From positions 194,131 through 258,130 of the forward strand of contig VXYL01000016.1 of assembly GCA_009846005.1 (NCBI GenBank): 64,000 nucleotides of DNA, read 5' to 3'. The position numbers and the translations under genes were made by a program. The notes beneath the pieces are model-generated. The model searched no databases. It saw only the letters and a list, made by a program, of their open reading frames with translations, and had not been told where the DNA came from. Positions within the stretch are counted from its first letter, which is position 1. Each line of letters starts with the position of its first letter. This document shows, piece by piece, positions 8,756 through 17,813 of the stretch. This DNA comes from Gammaproteobacteria bacterium. GTDB lineage: Bacteria; Pseudomonadota; Gammaproteobacteria; Pseudomonadales; Azotimanducaceae.

Positions 8756-10147
8756 ATGCGAGGCTGCAGGGTTTTCGGAACAGCTGCGCTCTTGCTGCTG
8801 GCCGCTGTGGCCAGTGCCCAGGAGGATTCCGGGCCGGCTGCAACCGCTGAACAGCCCGACACGGTGCTGCAACTGTTGGAGTTCATCCGTGTCGAGGCCG
8901 AGGAGGGCTCGCGCCTGAACCGGGCCCGAGTCGAACGTTTCCGCGACGCCAGGGACGAACGGCAACGCATGTTGGAAGCCGTAGAACGCGAACTGGGAGC
9001 GGAACAACGTCGAAGCGCGGATTTGAACCGGCAATACGAGCAGAACGAAACGGATCTGGCCGAGTTTGCGGAGCGATTGCGAATCCGAATCGGCAACTTC
9101 GGCGAATTGTTCGGCGTGGTGCGTGACGTGGCAGGCGACACCGTTGGCGAAGTGCAGAACTCCCTAGTGTCCGCGCAGTACCCGGACCGAGTCGACGAGG
9201 TCCGCGAGGTGGCGCAAGCGGAGGAACTGCCGAGCTTGGCGGATCTGCGCGGCCTGCAGTTGATGTTGCTAGAGGAGATGGCGCAGTCCGGACAGATCGT
9301 TCGGTTCACCTCAGAAGTCACGGATCCGTCCGGCCGAACAACGCTTGGCGAGGTCGTCAGAATAGGTGCCTTCAATCTAGTTCGCGACGGAAAGTTCCTA
9401 ATCCGGGATCCGGACTCCGGCGCGATCCAAACACTACCGCGCCAGCCGCCAGGACGTTTTCTCGCGATGGCCGAAGACTTGGAAGATGCTAGAGCGGTTA
9501 CGGTGGCCATGGCGATCGACCCAACCCGGGGACAGCTTCTGGAGATGCTGACCCACGCACCCGACCTTACCGAGCGGATACGCCAGGGCGGCTACGTGGG
9601 GTACACGATCATCGGCATGGGCGTCGTCGGGCTATTCCTCGCCCTGTGGCGGGTCGTCCTATTGCAGAGAGCGGATCGCCGCATTCGCGCCCAACTGCGA
9701 AGTCCGGCCCCGAGCGGAGACAACCCCTTGGGTCGCATCCTCGGCGTGTACGAGGAACATCGAACTGGGCACGTTGAGGCGCTGGCGCTCAAGCTCGACG
9801 AAGCAATAATGCGCGAAGCGCCACTCCTCGAACGCTACCAGGGGATCTTGAAGGTCTTCGCGGCCGTCGCGCCGCTCCTGGGTTTGCTCGGCACGGTGGT
9901 CGGCATGATCATCACCTTCCAGCAATTGACGCTGTTCGGCACCGGCGATCCCAAGCTGATGGCCGGCGGTATTTCCCAGGCCCTGATGACCACGGTGCTC
10001 GGCTTGGTCGTCGCCATCCCGTTGGTGTTGCTGCACAGCGTCGTTTCCAGTGCCAGCCACCGGCTCGTGGAAATCCTCGAGGAGCAGAGCGCGGGCCTGA
10101 TCGCGCGCCGGGCGGAGGATGTGCCGGGCGATGGACAACCCCGATAG
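8756..10147 (+). CDS. MotA/TolQ/ExbB-type proton channel protein with large periplasmic domain
   Basis: The reading frame is open from 8645, but the first 37 codons are mostly a translated REPIN repeat. ATG 8756 gives a proper signal peptide (CRVFGTAALLLLAAVASAQ), so I choose it; ATG 8726 is an alternative. The 463-residue protein has a coiled-coil periplasmic domain (about 40-280), then three membrane segments: GYVGYTIIGMGVVGLFLALW, the MotA/ExbB core with LLGLLGTVVGMIITFQQLTL, and ALMTTVLGLVVAIPLVLLHS. It is the long ExbB paralogue that follows DUF3450 in this operon type. It would work with the shorter ExbB, the ExbD pair and TonB to couple proton flow to outer-membrane import. The original start seems to have been displaced by the repeat. 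Confidence 0.88.
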   Translation: MRGCRVFGTAALLLLAAVASAQEDSGPAATAEQPDTVLQLLEFIRVEAEEGSRLNRARVERFRDARDERQRMLEAVERELGAEQRRSADLNRQYEQNETDLAEFAERLRIRIGNFGELFGVVRDVAGDTVGEVQNSLVSAQYPDRVDEVREVAQAEELPSLADLRGLQLMLLEEMAQSGQIVRFTSEVTDPSGRTTLGEVVRIGAFNLVRDGKFLIRDPDSGAIQTLPRQPPGRFLAMAEDLEDARAVTVAMAIDPTRGQLLEMLTHAPDLTERIRQGGYVGYTIIGMGVVGLFLALWRVVLLQRADRRIRAQLRSPAPSGDNPLGRILGVYEEHRTGHVEALALKLDEAIMREAPLLERYQGILKVFAAVAPLLGLLGTVVGMIITFQQLTLFGTGDPKLMAGGISQALMTTVLGLVVAIPLVLLHSVVSSASHRLVEILEEQSAGLIARRAEDVPGDGQPR

Positions 10148-10165
10148 CGGTGTGCCCGAGAGACG

Positions 10166-10717
10166 ATGACCCTCTTCTACGACGCCTGGATCACGCTGCG
10201 CGGTTTTTTCGAACTGGGCGGACCCGTCCTGTACGCGATATTCGCCGTAACCGTGGTCATGTGGTCGCTGATCGTTGAGCGGCTGTGGTATTTCCTTCGC
10301 GTCCTTCCGCAGGAAATGCATAGCGCCCGGCTCATCTGGTCAACGGGCCGGCGCGACGGATCCTGGTCTGCAAGCAGCGTTAAGCGCCTCATTCTCTCCG
10401 AAGTGGGTCTTAGCGCTCAGCGCAACCTACGGTTGATCCAAACGCTCATGCAGGTGCTTCCGCTCCTCGGGCTGCTGGGGACCGTTTGGGGGATGGTGCA
10501 GGTCTTCGAGACGCTGACGGCGTTTGGCACCGGGAATGCCCGTTTGATGGCCAGTGGCGTCTCGCAGGCGACGATACCCACTATGGCCGGCCTCGTGGCC
10601 GCTCTTTCGGGCCTGTATTTCTCGGTTTGGCTGAAGCAGCGCGCGCAACGCAGAATCGAGGAACTTGAAGACGGACTCCGAATGCAGTTCGAGACCGGTT
10701 CGCAGGGCGAACAATGA
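10166..10717 (+). CDS. exbB: ExbB/TolQ/MotA-family proton channel subunit
   Basis: This 183-residue inner-membrane protein has the usual short-ExbB form. Membrane segment 1 lies at about 15-38 (GPVLYAIFAVTVVMWSLIVE). The conserved pore pair is at about 95-165 (MQVLPLLGLLGTVWGMVQVF and MAGLVAALSGLYFSVWLKQR). The LLGLLGTVWGM signature is diagnostic. It begins 18 bases after the long ExbB paralogue and overlaps exbD by 4 bases (ATGA). With the ExbD proteins it forms the stator that energises TonB. Confidence 0.93.
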   Translation: MTLFYDAWITLRGFFELGGPVLYAIFAVTVVMWSLIVERLWYFLRVLPQEMHSARLIWSTGRRDGSWSASSVKRLILSEVGLSAQRNLRLIQTLMQVLPLLGLLGTVWGMVQVFETLTAFGTGNARLMASGVSQATIPTMAGLVAALSGLYFSVWLKQRAQRRIEELEDGLRMQFETGSQGEQ

Positions 10718-11124
10718 TTGAGCGCAAGCGCCGCAAGCGGTCGGCTCAAACAGCCGAGATCAACGTGACCCCGCTGCTCGACATCGTGTTCATCATGCTG
10801 ATCTTCTTCATCGTGACCACGTCGTTCCGCAAGGAACTGGGCGTCGACCTCGACCGGCCGTCCAACGCCCCGGTCCAGGAGCAGAAGCGTTCCGAGGTGA
10901 TCGCCGTTCGCATCGACGCTGCCGGTCAGATCTTCGTCGAGGATCGCCCCGTCCACGCGGGAGCGATCCGGGCGAATATCGTTACCGGTCTGGCCAGCAA
11001 ACCCGACGCGACCGTGGTGGTCATCGCGGACCGGGCGACGGATTCCGGCCTCATGGTGAGAGTTATCGACCAGGCCCGCGTCGCGGGCGCTGGGAAGGTC
11101 TCGGTTGCGGCATCCACGCCCTAG
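10714..11124 (+). CDS. exbD: ExbD/TolR-family biopolymer transport protein (first copy)
   Basis: The protein has 136 residues with the ExbD layout. A short basic cytoplasmic tail is followed by one membrane helix (LLDIVFIMLIFFIVTTSFRK) carrying the conserved Asp of the proton path in EINVTPLLD. A periplasmic alpha/beta domain completes it. The start overlaps exbB by 4 bases. A second ExbD lies immediately downstream. The two share the TPLLDIVFIMLIFFIVTTSF-type core but differ in the periplasmic half, so they may form a heterodimer. Confidence 0.95.
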   Translation: MIERKRRKRSAQTAEINVTPLLDIVFIMLIFFIVTTSFRKELGVDLDRPSNAPVQEQKRSEVIAVRIDAAGQIFVEDRPVHAGAIRANIVTGLASKPDATVVVIADRATDSGLMVRVIDQARVAGAGKVSVAASTP

Positions 11125-11142
11125 GGGGGTCCGGGTCGGGCA

Positions 11143-11556
11143 ATGCGGCAGATCAGCAGACGAAACCCCGATGAGGAGTGGGAAATCAACATCACGCCCA
11201 TGCTGGACATCGTGTTCATCATGCTCATTTTCTTCATCGTCACGACCTCCTTCGTCCGGGAGCCCGGCATCGACCCCGTTCGTCCCCTCGCGCAGACGGC
11301 AGCAACCAAGGAGCGGGCCAACATCCTGATCGCCGTGTCGAGCGCCGATCAGGTTTGGATGAACAATAGGTCCGTCGCGCTTCACGGCGTACGGCAACTA
11401 CTCGAGGCGGCGCGGGCGGAGAACCCCTTGAGCAGCGTCGTCATCGTGGCAGATCAGACAGCCTCTACGGGCTTGGTCCTGGACTTGATGGACAACGTGC
11501 GCGCCGCCGGCGTGACGTCGATCTCGCTGGCTGCCGAAGGCGTCGACTCGCTGTGA
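11143..11556 (+). CDS. exbD: ExbD/TolR-family biopolymer transport protein (second copy)
   Basis: This 137-residue paralogue of the preceding ExbD has the membrane segment MLDIVFIMLIFFIVTTSFVR directly after EINITP, keeping the proton-path Asp. The periplasmic domain is at about 50-137. It starts 18 bases after the first exbD and overlaps the tonB start (GTGA). Paired ExbD genes are usual in DUF3450-type TonB operons and probably build an asymmetric ExbD dimer inside the ExbB pentamer. Confidence 0.95.
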   Translation: MRQISRRNPDEEWEINITPMLDIVFIMLIFFIVTTSFVREPGIDPVRPLAQTAATKERANILIAVSSADQVWMNNRSVALHGVRQLLEAARAENPLSSVVIVADQTASTGLVLDLMDNVRAAGVTSISLAAEGVDSL

Positions 11557-12191
11557 GCCCGACGAGCCGGCGCACCCTGGCATCGGTTGCCGGCGGAGTG
11601 TTCGTGGCACTGGTGCTGTTCATGATCATGAACGCTTTGATTGCCGGGCAGCGGGGCCATCACGGGGCTGCACACGCGGGCCAGATCGTCGACATGATTC
11701 GCGTGGAGGAAGAGGAAGTCGTACAGACCAAGCGGCGCATCAAGCCCGAAAAGCCGCCACCGCCGAAGTCGCCGCCGCCACCGCCTAGACTGGAAGTGAC
11801 CAACGAAGCGAAACCGCAGCGACACGCGCTGCGCATTGATCTTCCCTCGATCGACGTATCCGGGGCTGCCGGTGCCGGACCCTACCTAGGCACTTGGGAC
11901 CCGGGGCAGGCCGCACCCGAGGGGGAGCTCGAGCCCATCGTTCGCATCAATCCCCAGTATCCGCGCCAGGCGTTGGTGGACGGCACGGAGGGCTACGTCA
12001 AGTTCGAGGTGCTGATCGGTACGGACGGCAGCGTGCTGGACGTCAAGGTAACGGAAGCCGAACCCGGACGTCTGTTCGTCCGCAACGCGTTGCGCGCCGT
12101 GCGACGGTGGATATTCAAGCCCCGCGTCGTCGACGGGGTTCCCGTCGAGCGGTGGGCCAAGACCAGCATCGTGTTCGAATTGGAGGACTGA
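11553..12191 (+). CDS. tonB: TonB energy transducer
   Basis: This 212-residue TonB starts at GTG 11553, overlapping exbD by 4 bases. It has an N-terminal membrane anchor (about residues 8-31, LASVAGGVFVALVLFMIMNA). A Pro/Lys-rich periplasm-spanning stretch follows (KPEKPPPPKSPPPPPR, about 64-80). The C-terminal TonB domain is at about 120-212 and includes the hallmark INPQYPRQAL and GYVKFEVLIGTDGSVLDVKV. It would contact the TonB box of outer-membrane receptors such as the one encoded divergently at 2.9-6.1 kb. The stop shares one base with the next start. Confidence 0.95.
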   Translation: MSPTSRRTLASVAGGVFVALVLFMIMNALIAGQRGHHGAAHAGQIVDMIRVEEEEVVQTKRRIKPEKPPPPKSPPPPPRLEVTNEAKPQRHALRIDLPSIDVSGAAGAGPYLGTWDPGQAAPEGELEPIVRINPQYPRQALVDGTEGYVKFEVLIGTDGSVLDVKVTEAEPGRLFVRNALRAVRRWIFKPRVVDGVPVERWAKTSIVFELED

Positions 12192-13495
12192 TGATCTCGG
12201 GGCGGTGGGGACGCGGCCGACCCGCTCGGGCGGTCGCTGCGCTGGCGTCGGCAATGCTGGCGCCCATGGCGGCAGCGCAGAATGACGCCGACGGCTTGCC
12301 GCAATGGCATCCACTCCGGACCGACCGGGTTGCCGACGAGCGCATCGTGTCGTCCACTACGATGAGCGAGGGCTTCTACAACCGGCTCTTTCGTGTGCAC
12401 GAACTGCTGGACGGGGACAGTCCCGAGGAAGCGCTGGAACTGATGGACCGGATTCGCCCGGATCGCATCGGCAAGTACGAGGCCGCGCAGCTTTTTCAGA
12501 CCTACGGATTCGTCTACTCGCAGCTCGGGCGCGAAGACGAGGCGTTGGACGCATTCCAGGAATGCCTCGAACTGGATGCCTTGCCCACGCATCAACAGCA
12601 GGGCATCGTCTATTCGGTGGCCGGTTTTCACGCGGGCAAGGAACGCTACGAAGAATCCAATACTGCCCTATTGCGTTGGTTCCGCTACGAACCGGATCCC
12701 ATCGCCGAGGCGTACGTTTTTGTGGGTGCCAATTTCGCCCAGCGGGAGATGATGCGTGAAGCCTTGCCCTATGTGGTACGCGCAAACCAGCTTGCCGAGC
12801 AACCCAGCGAGAATTGGCGCGAGCTGCAATTGGCCATCCACGTCAGGTTGGGCCAGCTCGCCGATGCCATCAACCTACTCAAGGACAACATCGGAATCTG
12901 GCCGGGCAAAGTGCGCAACTACGTCGTGCTTTCGGGCCTCTACTCGGAGACGGGACAGGACGAGGGCGCACTCGCGGCGCTTTTGATTCCCTGGCAGCGA
13001 GGCGCGTTGGTCGTAGAGGCCGACATTCTCAACCTGGTCCGGCTCAACCTGTCTCTCGAGAACCCTGCCCGCGCCGGCACGATTCTGAGCGAGGCCATGG
13101 AGAGCGGGCATGTCGAGCAGAACTCCGAGAACCTCAAGCTTCTACTCAACTCGTGGACCATGGCGCGGGAGACCGACCGGGCGGTCGATGCGATCGACAA
13201 GCTTGCCCGGCTTGCGGACGACGGGGACGTGTACCATCGAAAAGCCCTGTTGCTGAACGAGTCCGGGGAGTGGGAAGGAGTTGTGGAATCCTGCCGTCTG
13301 GCCATGGAAAAAGGCGGTTTGGAAGAGCCTGGGGAAGTATGGCTCCTGCAAGGTGTCGCACTTGCCGAACTCGGGCGGTTCGACCAAGCCATCGCCGCCT
13401 TTGAGAATGCCAAGCGCACCGGAAACGACAACGTTCGCCGCAACGCCAATACGTGGATCGGCTACGTTGAGGAGCGCAGTCCGGGTTCTTCCTGA
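12191..13495 (+). CDS. Exported TPR-repeat protein closing the TonB operon
   Basis: The ATG at 12191 shares its first base with the tonB stop (TGATG), so the gene is coupled to tonB. The 434-residue product has a signal peptide ending near AAA-Q (residues 1-28). About ten TPR-like helical hairpins follow, for example YEAAQLFQTYGFVYSQLGRE, VRNYVVLSGLYSETGQDEGA and GEVWLLQGVALAELGRFDQA. TPR proteins are the regular last member of DUF3450/ExbB/TonB operons, where they probably scaffold the periplasmic complex. The same frame is open upstream to 11894, but that part lies inside tonB in another frame and is not coding. Confidence 0.9.
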   Translation: MISGRWGRGRPARAVAALASAMLAPMAAAQNDADGLPQWHPLRTDRVADERIVSSTTMSEGFYNRLFRVHELLDGDSPEEALELMDRIRPDRIGKYEAAQLFQTYGFVYSQLGREDEALDAFQECLELDALPTHQQQGIVYSVAGFHAGKERYEESNTALLRWFRYEPDPIAEAYVFVGANFAQREMMREALPYVVRANQLAEQPSENWRELQLAIHVRLGQLADAINLLKDNIGIWPGKVRNYVVLSGLYSETGQDEGALAALLIPWQRGALVVEADILNLVRLNLSLENPARAGTILSEAMESGHVEQNSENLKLLLNSWTMARETDRAVDAIDKLARLADDGDVYHRKALLLNESGEWEGVVESCRLAMEKGGLEEPGEVWLLQGVALAELGRFDQAIAAFENAKRTGNDNVRRNANTWIGYVEERSPGSS

Positions 13496-13669
13496 CTGAG
13501 CCGACGCGGCGCGACTTCAGGAGGCTTCGCCGGGTGCATGGCCGGCGGCTGACGGCAAGACGGGGACATTTCCTACTCGAATTGCAGACTCAGGCCAGTT
13601 GACCACCGTTAACATGGTTCTGTCCGCATTGCAGACCGTGTAGCAGCCGGGATTGGATAAGGGCAATAG

Positions 13670-14845
13670 ATGTCTCGTAACGAAAGGGCGCCTCTCCACG
13701 GTTCGGTGGGGCGAAAGACCACCGTTCTTCAGCTAGCCCGGCGGCTGGGCGTCAGTCCGCAGGACGTATCGAAGGCCGCTCAGCGCGTCCTGAAGCTACC
13801 GGCAGGTAGCGCGCGCGATGGACAATACAAGCTCACGGCTCATCAGTGTGTGCAGATCGAACGTAGTGTGACCGGCGGCGGGATCGAACTGCGCGACGCG
13901 GTCGTATCCGAAGACGCCCCCGACCGATCCTTCGACGCAGACCCGCTGCTATTCGCGCCGCCAATGGTCCCGGATCCGAAAGCGCCCGCCGATCAGCCCG
14001 TGTTCGATCCGTTGGACCTGTGGATCCACCAGGATGTTCTCGAGAAGCTGGAGAAGTGGGACCACCTCAGGAAGTCGGCAGGCGCCGTCGTACAGCGCCT
14101 GGCGGCCCACGGGCGGACATCGGTCGTCAAGGGATGCACCGGGGCAAACCGAGGCTGGCGTCGTTCGCCGCTCGGCGGCAACGCGGGGATGCAGTTCTAC
14201 CTTTGGTGGACCGTCCACGGCAACCGGCATGTGAACGGTGTCGACGGGCTTCGTCCTTCGGACATCGTGGTGCGGGACATCCGGCATCACGACGACCACG
14301 GTCCGCTCCTTGGCGGCGATCGCGGCGACTACCTGAACAACCCGTCTCCACCCGAGGTCGACGAGGAGATCGGCAAGCCTTGGACTGAGGAACAGCTTGA
14401 CTTCGTCAACGACGAACATCCCGTCCGGTTGGTCCTCGGACAACCGGGATCGGGGAAGACGACGGCCCTCTGGAAGGCAGTCGAAGCACGAGCCGGCCAC
14501 CGGGTTCTCTACCTTACCTGGTCGCGGGAACTGTCCGACTACGCCGATCAGCACTTCCGGGCGTTCGCGCCGCAGTATGTCGATGTGGACGTCTACGACT
14601 TCGTGACCTTCCTCGGGGAGATGTGCGCCACCGATTTCGAACGCCGATCGGTGGCGGAGAGCCGGGCGATGTTTCGAGAGGCCCTCGGAAAGACAGCGTT
14701 GGGAAACGCCGATTTGGGACCGTGGCGGAACTGCGAGGACGCGCTGTTCGCGGAGGTACGCGCCGAACTGTTCGGGGCCGTTGTACCCGGCGAAGCGGAC
14801 GCCGTGCGCGTGGGGGGACTCGTTCGACTGACGGACGCTGCCTAA
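13670..14845 (+). pseudogene. UvrD/Rep-like superfamily I helicase, N-terminal part of a frameshifted gene
   Basis: The 391-residue reading frame begins with a small helix-turn-helix-like region (about 15-65, TTVLQLARRLGVSPQDVSKA) reminiscent of IF2-N modules. A middle region may resemble a nuclease or toxin-like fold (HEDVL..LEKW, residues 120-210; unassigned). The helicase Walker A, LGQPGSGKTTALWKA, is at about 255-269, followed by YLTWSRELSDYA. The frame stops at TAA 14843-14845, before the DEAQD box. The following frame carries the rest of the helicase. Adding a single base at about 14844 turns the stop into Tyr and joins the two frames into 1046 residues, so a recent one-base deletion or a sequence error is the simplest explanation. 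Confidence 0.8.
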
Positions 14846-14883
14846 CTCGCAGGCAACGCCGTGCCGCTATAGGCTCCAAGGCG

Positions 14884-16809
14884 GTGGCTGCCGTGCTCAA
14901 GGTCGCCAAGGCGCTGAGACCCGAGGTGATCGACCGCGTCTTTCCGGAGCTTCTCGCCGCAACGGCAACCCTCGACCGGCTGTACGACGGCTCCATGCCG
15001 GAAGGATTTGCCCTCTACGACCGAGTCGTTGTCGACGAAGCCCAGGATCTGACCCTGCTTGAGACATCGGTGGTCGTAGAACACTGCCATGAGATTGCAC
15101 GCGGGATTGGTTGGGCCCCTTGGTTGTTGTTGGCCGGCGACGACGGACAGACCGTCCGGCCCTCGGGTTTCGACTGGGGCCCCGTCAGCGATCTGCTCGC
15201 GAACCGGCTGGAGCCGCCGCGAAAGTTCCCGCTAGCCGAAAACCTGCGCTGTCCCACGAGAGTCGCGGACGTGGTCGATCGGGCATCCCAACGCTACGCC
15301 GAACTCGGCAAGCCCCTGCGACCGACGAAGCAGCGGCGCGACGCGGGCGGTCGGGATGTCGACGCGCAGATCTTCCACGTCGCGGTGCCGCAACACGACG
15401 CCAGTGCGCTTCTCGAGCAGCTGAAGGAGTTGGAGAACGTGGCCGTCGTGTGTCCCGAGTCCGACGTCCCGGGGTGGGTTCCGGAGGCGCTCCGCGATGT
15501 CGTGCTCACGCCGGCGGACGCCAAGGGACTGGAATACCAGGCGGTTTGCGTACTCGATCCGGGCAGCTACCTCATGCGCCTGGGCGAAGTCGAGGACAAG
15601 GTGAAGGACGCCGCACGGCTCGAAGAACATATGCGCCGTACGGCCATCGACCGACTTCGCGTGGCGCTAAGCCGCGCGACGGAGACCTTGGTGTTCGTGG
15701 ATGTCGATGCGGACGAGGTGACGCTCCGGTTTAGCCGGAATCTGCTCGGCGATGCGGCACGCTACGAGCCGGAAGACCTCTTGGAGCACCTTGTCGACGG
15801 CGAGACGACCGTCGAGGAACGAGTGGATCGTCGGATCGATGAGGCCCGCGCTCTCGTTGGCGAGCGTCCGGCACGCGCCTGGCTGCGTGCGGACCAGGCC
15901 GTCAAGCTGCTCGGCGACCCCGATCTGCCCAATGGTGTCTCGGACAACGAAATCCGACACCGCGCCCGAACGACGTTGCTCGCCACGGCGGCGCGCCTCC
16001 TCGTCGATGGCGTCCCAGCGGGAATCACGCGCGGTGAAGTCACCAAAGCGGCTCGGTCTGAGGCGGCTGACCTCGATTTTGCTGTCTCCGAGCACCGGTC
16101 GGAGGCCCCGACGACTGATCCCCGGGCGATCGGGGATCAACAAGGCTTGATTGAGACGACCGTTCCATCGTGCTTGCTCGCATTCGACGAACTGCACGAT
16201 TGGAGCGACGCGACAGACAGAAGGGCAGCCGCACCGTTCGGTCTGCTCGACGCGACGCTTGCGCTCGGCAACCAAGACGAGTGGTTGCGGTCGGCGCTCC
16301 CGCCGGTCGCACAGACGTTGCGAGGCGCCCTGCGGGAACACGCTGCCAATCCGGACACAGCAGGCCACTACGCGGGAGACGTGGAGGGATGGCTCCGGTT
16401 GACGGGGTATCCGGGCGACATCGCGGGCGAAGCCCGCCGTCTGGGCGTTCTCGCGGTCGAGGCGTTGATCGAGCACGACCCCGACGCTGCCGATCGGACG
16501 TTGAAGAAGGTCGTACCGGAAGACACTCGTCTCGTCGCACGGGTTCGCGAAGCTCAGGGCAGGTTCGATGAGGCGGCTGAAGCCTTTGAACGCGCCGAAA
16601 TGCCCGAGGATGCGCTTCGCGCCTGGCGGATGGCCGGACGATGGGAACAGGCGATTCGGCTGGCGGACGGAACCGAACGAGCCGATCTCGAGTGGTTGGG
16701 CGATCTACAACGTACGGTAGAGGAGCAACCAACGGATTTGGGCGAGCGGCTGACTCCGGGGGAGCGAGAAAGACTGCAACGGGTTGTGGGGCGAGTGATC
16801 CAGGAATAG
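14884..16809 (+). pseudogene. UvrD/Rep-like superfamily I helicase, C-terminal part of a frameshifted gene
   Basis: This part holds helicase motif II (RVVVDEAQDLTLL), motif III (LLLAGDDGQTVRPSGFDWGP), motif IV-like LAENLRCPTRVADVVDRAS, motif V-like LTPADAKGLEYQAVCVLD and motif VI DRLRVALSRATETLVFVDV. A long C-terminal region of about 330 residues ends with TPR-like helices (RVREAQGRFDEAAEAFERAE). It has no start of its own in a credible place; GTG 14884 is given only as the first start codon within conserved sequence. An open frame extends upstream to 14623 but there it shadows the first part. Restoring one base near 14844 makes one intact gene. Function is inferred as DNA repair or defence-type unwinding; the neighbouring LexA-boxed HNH gene fits either. 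Confidence 0.8.
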
Positions 16810-17014
16810 GGCGACGAGGCGAAGAGACTTGGACTCCTCCATCGCATCCATCGTCCATAGCGCGCCGGCGAACTCGTCGGCGACCTAGGGTTGGCAGCAC
16901 GCCAGCCGCCGGGAGTTAGTCGCCATGGTGTCGCGAGGGCGAGACAGCCAAACGTCATGTTCCACCCTATGGCGGCGGCGCATCGGCGGGGACTGACGTG
17001 GTTGGGCAAAGCTG

Positions 17015-17506
17015 TTGCCATCGGCGACGCCCCGACGCCAGGACCATGTCTCGATCTGGAGCGTCACCTCGCGGGATGCAAGGACCTTCTTCTGCATCGC
17101 GGGAGCGCTTTGGGTTGCCGCATTTGCATTCATTGTCTATAAGTCGGTGGCGGACTCGCCGACGCAAGCGCCTGGGGCGCGAAGCATCGGCGACTGGATG
17201 CTCGCGGTGCTGGCGGATTTCGGCAACGTGGGGATCGCGATTGGAATCCTCTCGATGCTGGTGGCCCCTCTAGCGAACGCAATAGGAGCGGTGTTGATGT
17301 CGTTGTATCAAGCGATGGTTAATCGATTGGTGATTCCCGTGATCGAAGCTCACAAGGCGGAGGGTCGGGAGGAAGGCCGGCAACAGGGACGGACGGAGGT
17401 CATGGAAGAGTGGCGGGCTTGGAATAAGCGCCGCGTGGCCGCCGAGCGCGAGGGCCTGGAGTTCCGCGAATCGCCCCCGGGCGAAGGCCTCAACGTCCCA
17501 AACTAG
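17015..17506 (+). CDS. Small membrane protein with two hydrophobic segments and charged tail
   Basis: This 163-residue reading frame starts at TTG 17015, the only usual start after an in-frame stop at 16994. Two membrane segments are visible, at about 26-45 (FFCIAGALWVAAFAFIVYKS) and about 68-105 (VLADFGNVGIAIGILSMLVA and on to LMSLYQAMV). The C-terminal tail of about 50 residues is very charged and probably helical (EAHKAEGREEGRQQGRTEVM, EEWRAWNKRRVAAEREG). No family was recognised. It lies between the broken helicase and the HNH gene. Hydrophobic pattern and codon use favour a real gene, but the weak start lowers certainty. Confidence 0.6.
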   Translation: MPSATPRRQDHVSIWSVTSRDARTFFCIAGALWVAAFAFIVYKSVADSPTQAPGARSIGDWMLAVLADFGNVGIAIGILSMLVAPLANAIGAVLMSLYQAMVNRLVIPVIEAHKAEGREEGRQQGRTEVMEEWRAWNKRRVAAEREGLEFRESPPGEGLNVPN

Positions 17507-17813
17507 AGCACACCGTGTCGGAGGGCTGACAGGATCGTCGCGGTCGAGTGGTGCCAGTCGGCCTGGCGCGAACCGGATCGAGGCCGAGCACGTCGTAGAG
17601 GCTGTTGTGTGGCGCGTGACGACATACTGGACGCGGTCGTAGCTGCGTTGACGGCGTGTCAGGACGAGGAGGTGCTCCAGACTCTTGAGTGCAGTTCGCT
17701 GGGCGAGGACACTCCGTTGTAACTCGGTGAATTGCTTCGCGTGGCATGAAGCAGAGATACCCCGGGTAGGGCGACTCGTGAGTCGCGAGTTGCGGCCATC
17801 CCGTCGAAGCTAC
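17507..17813. other. Intergenic stretch without a recognised gene
   Basis: This 307-base stretch lies between two converging genes. The only reading frame of note is a 37-codon plus-strand one (GTG 17609 to TAA 17722, product beginning VARDDILDAVVAALTACQDE). It has no clear ribosome site and no recognised family. No terminator hairpin with a T-run and no REP unit was seen here. It may be decayed coding sequence. Confidence 0.5.

Noticed and set aside
11894..13495. 533-residue version of the TPR protein after tonB
   Set aside because: The first 99 codons lie inside tonB in a different frame with no sign of coding; the signal peptide begins at 12191.
13496..13669. Possible sigma-70 promoter (TTGACC at about 13599) before the helicase gene
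   Set aside because: No acceptable -10 hexamer is found at the right distance.
17609..17722. 37-codon plus-strand frame in the gap before the HNH gene
   Set aside because: No ribosome site, no recognised family and no coupling to a neighbour; listed only as content of the gap.
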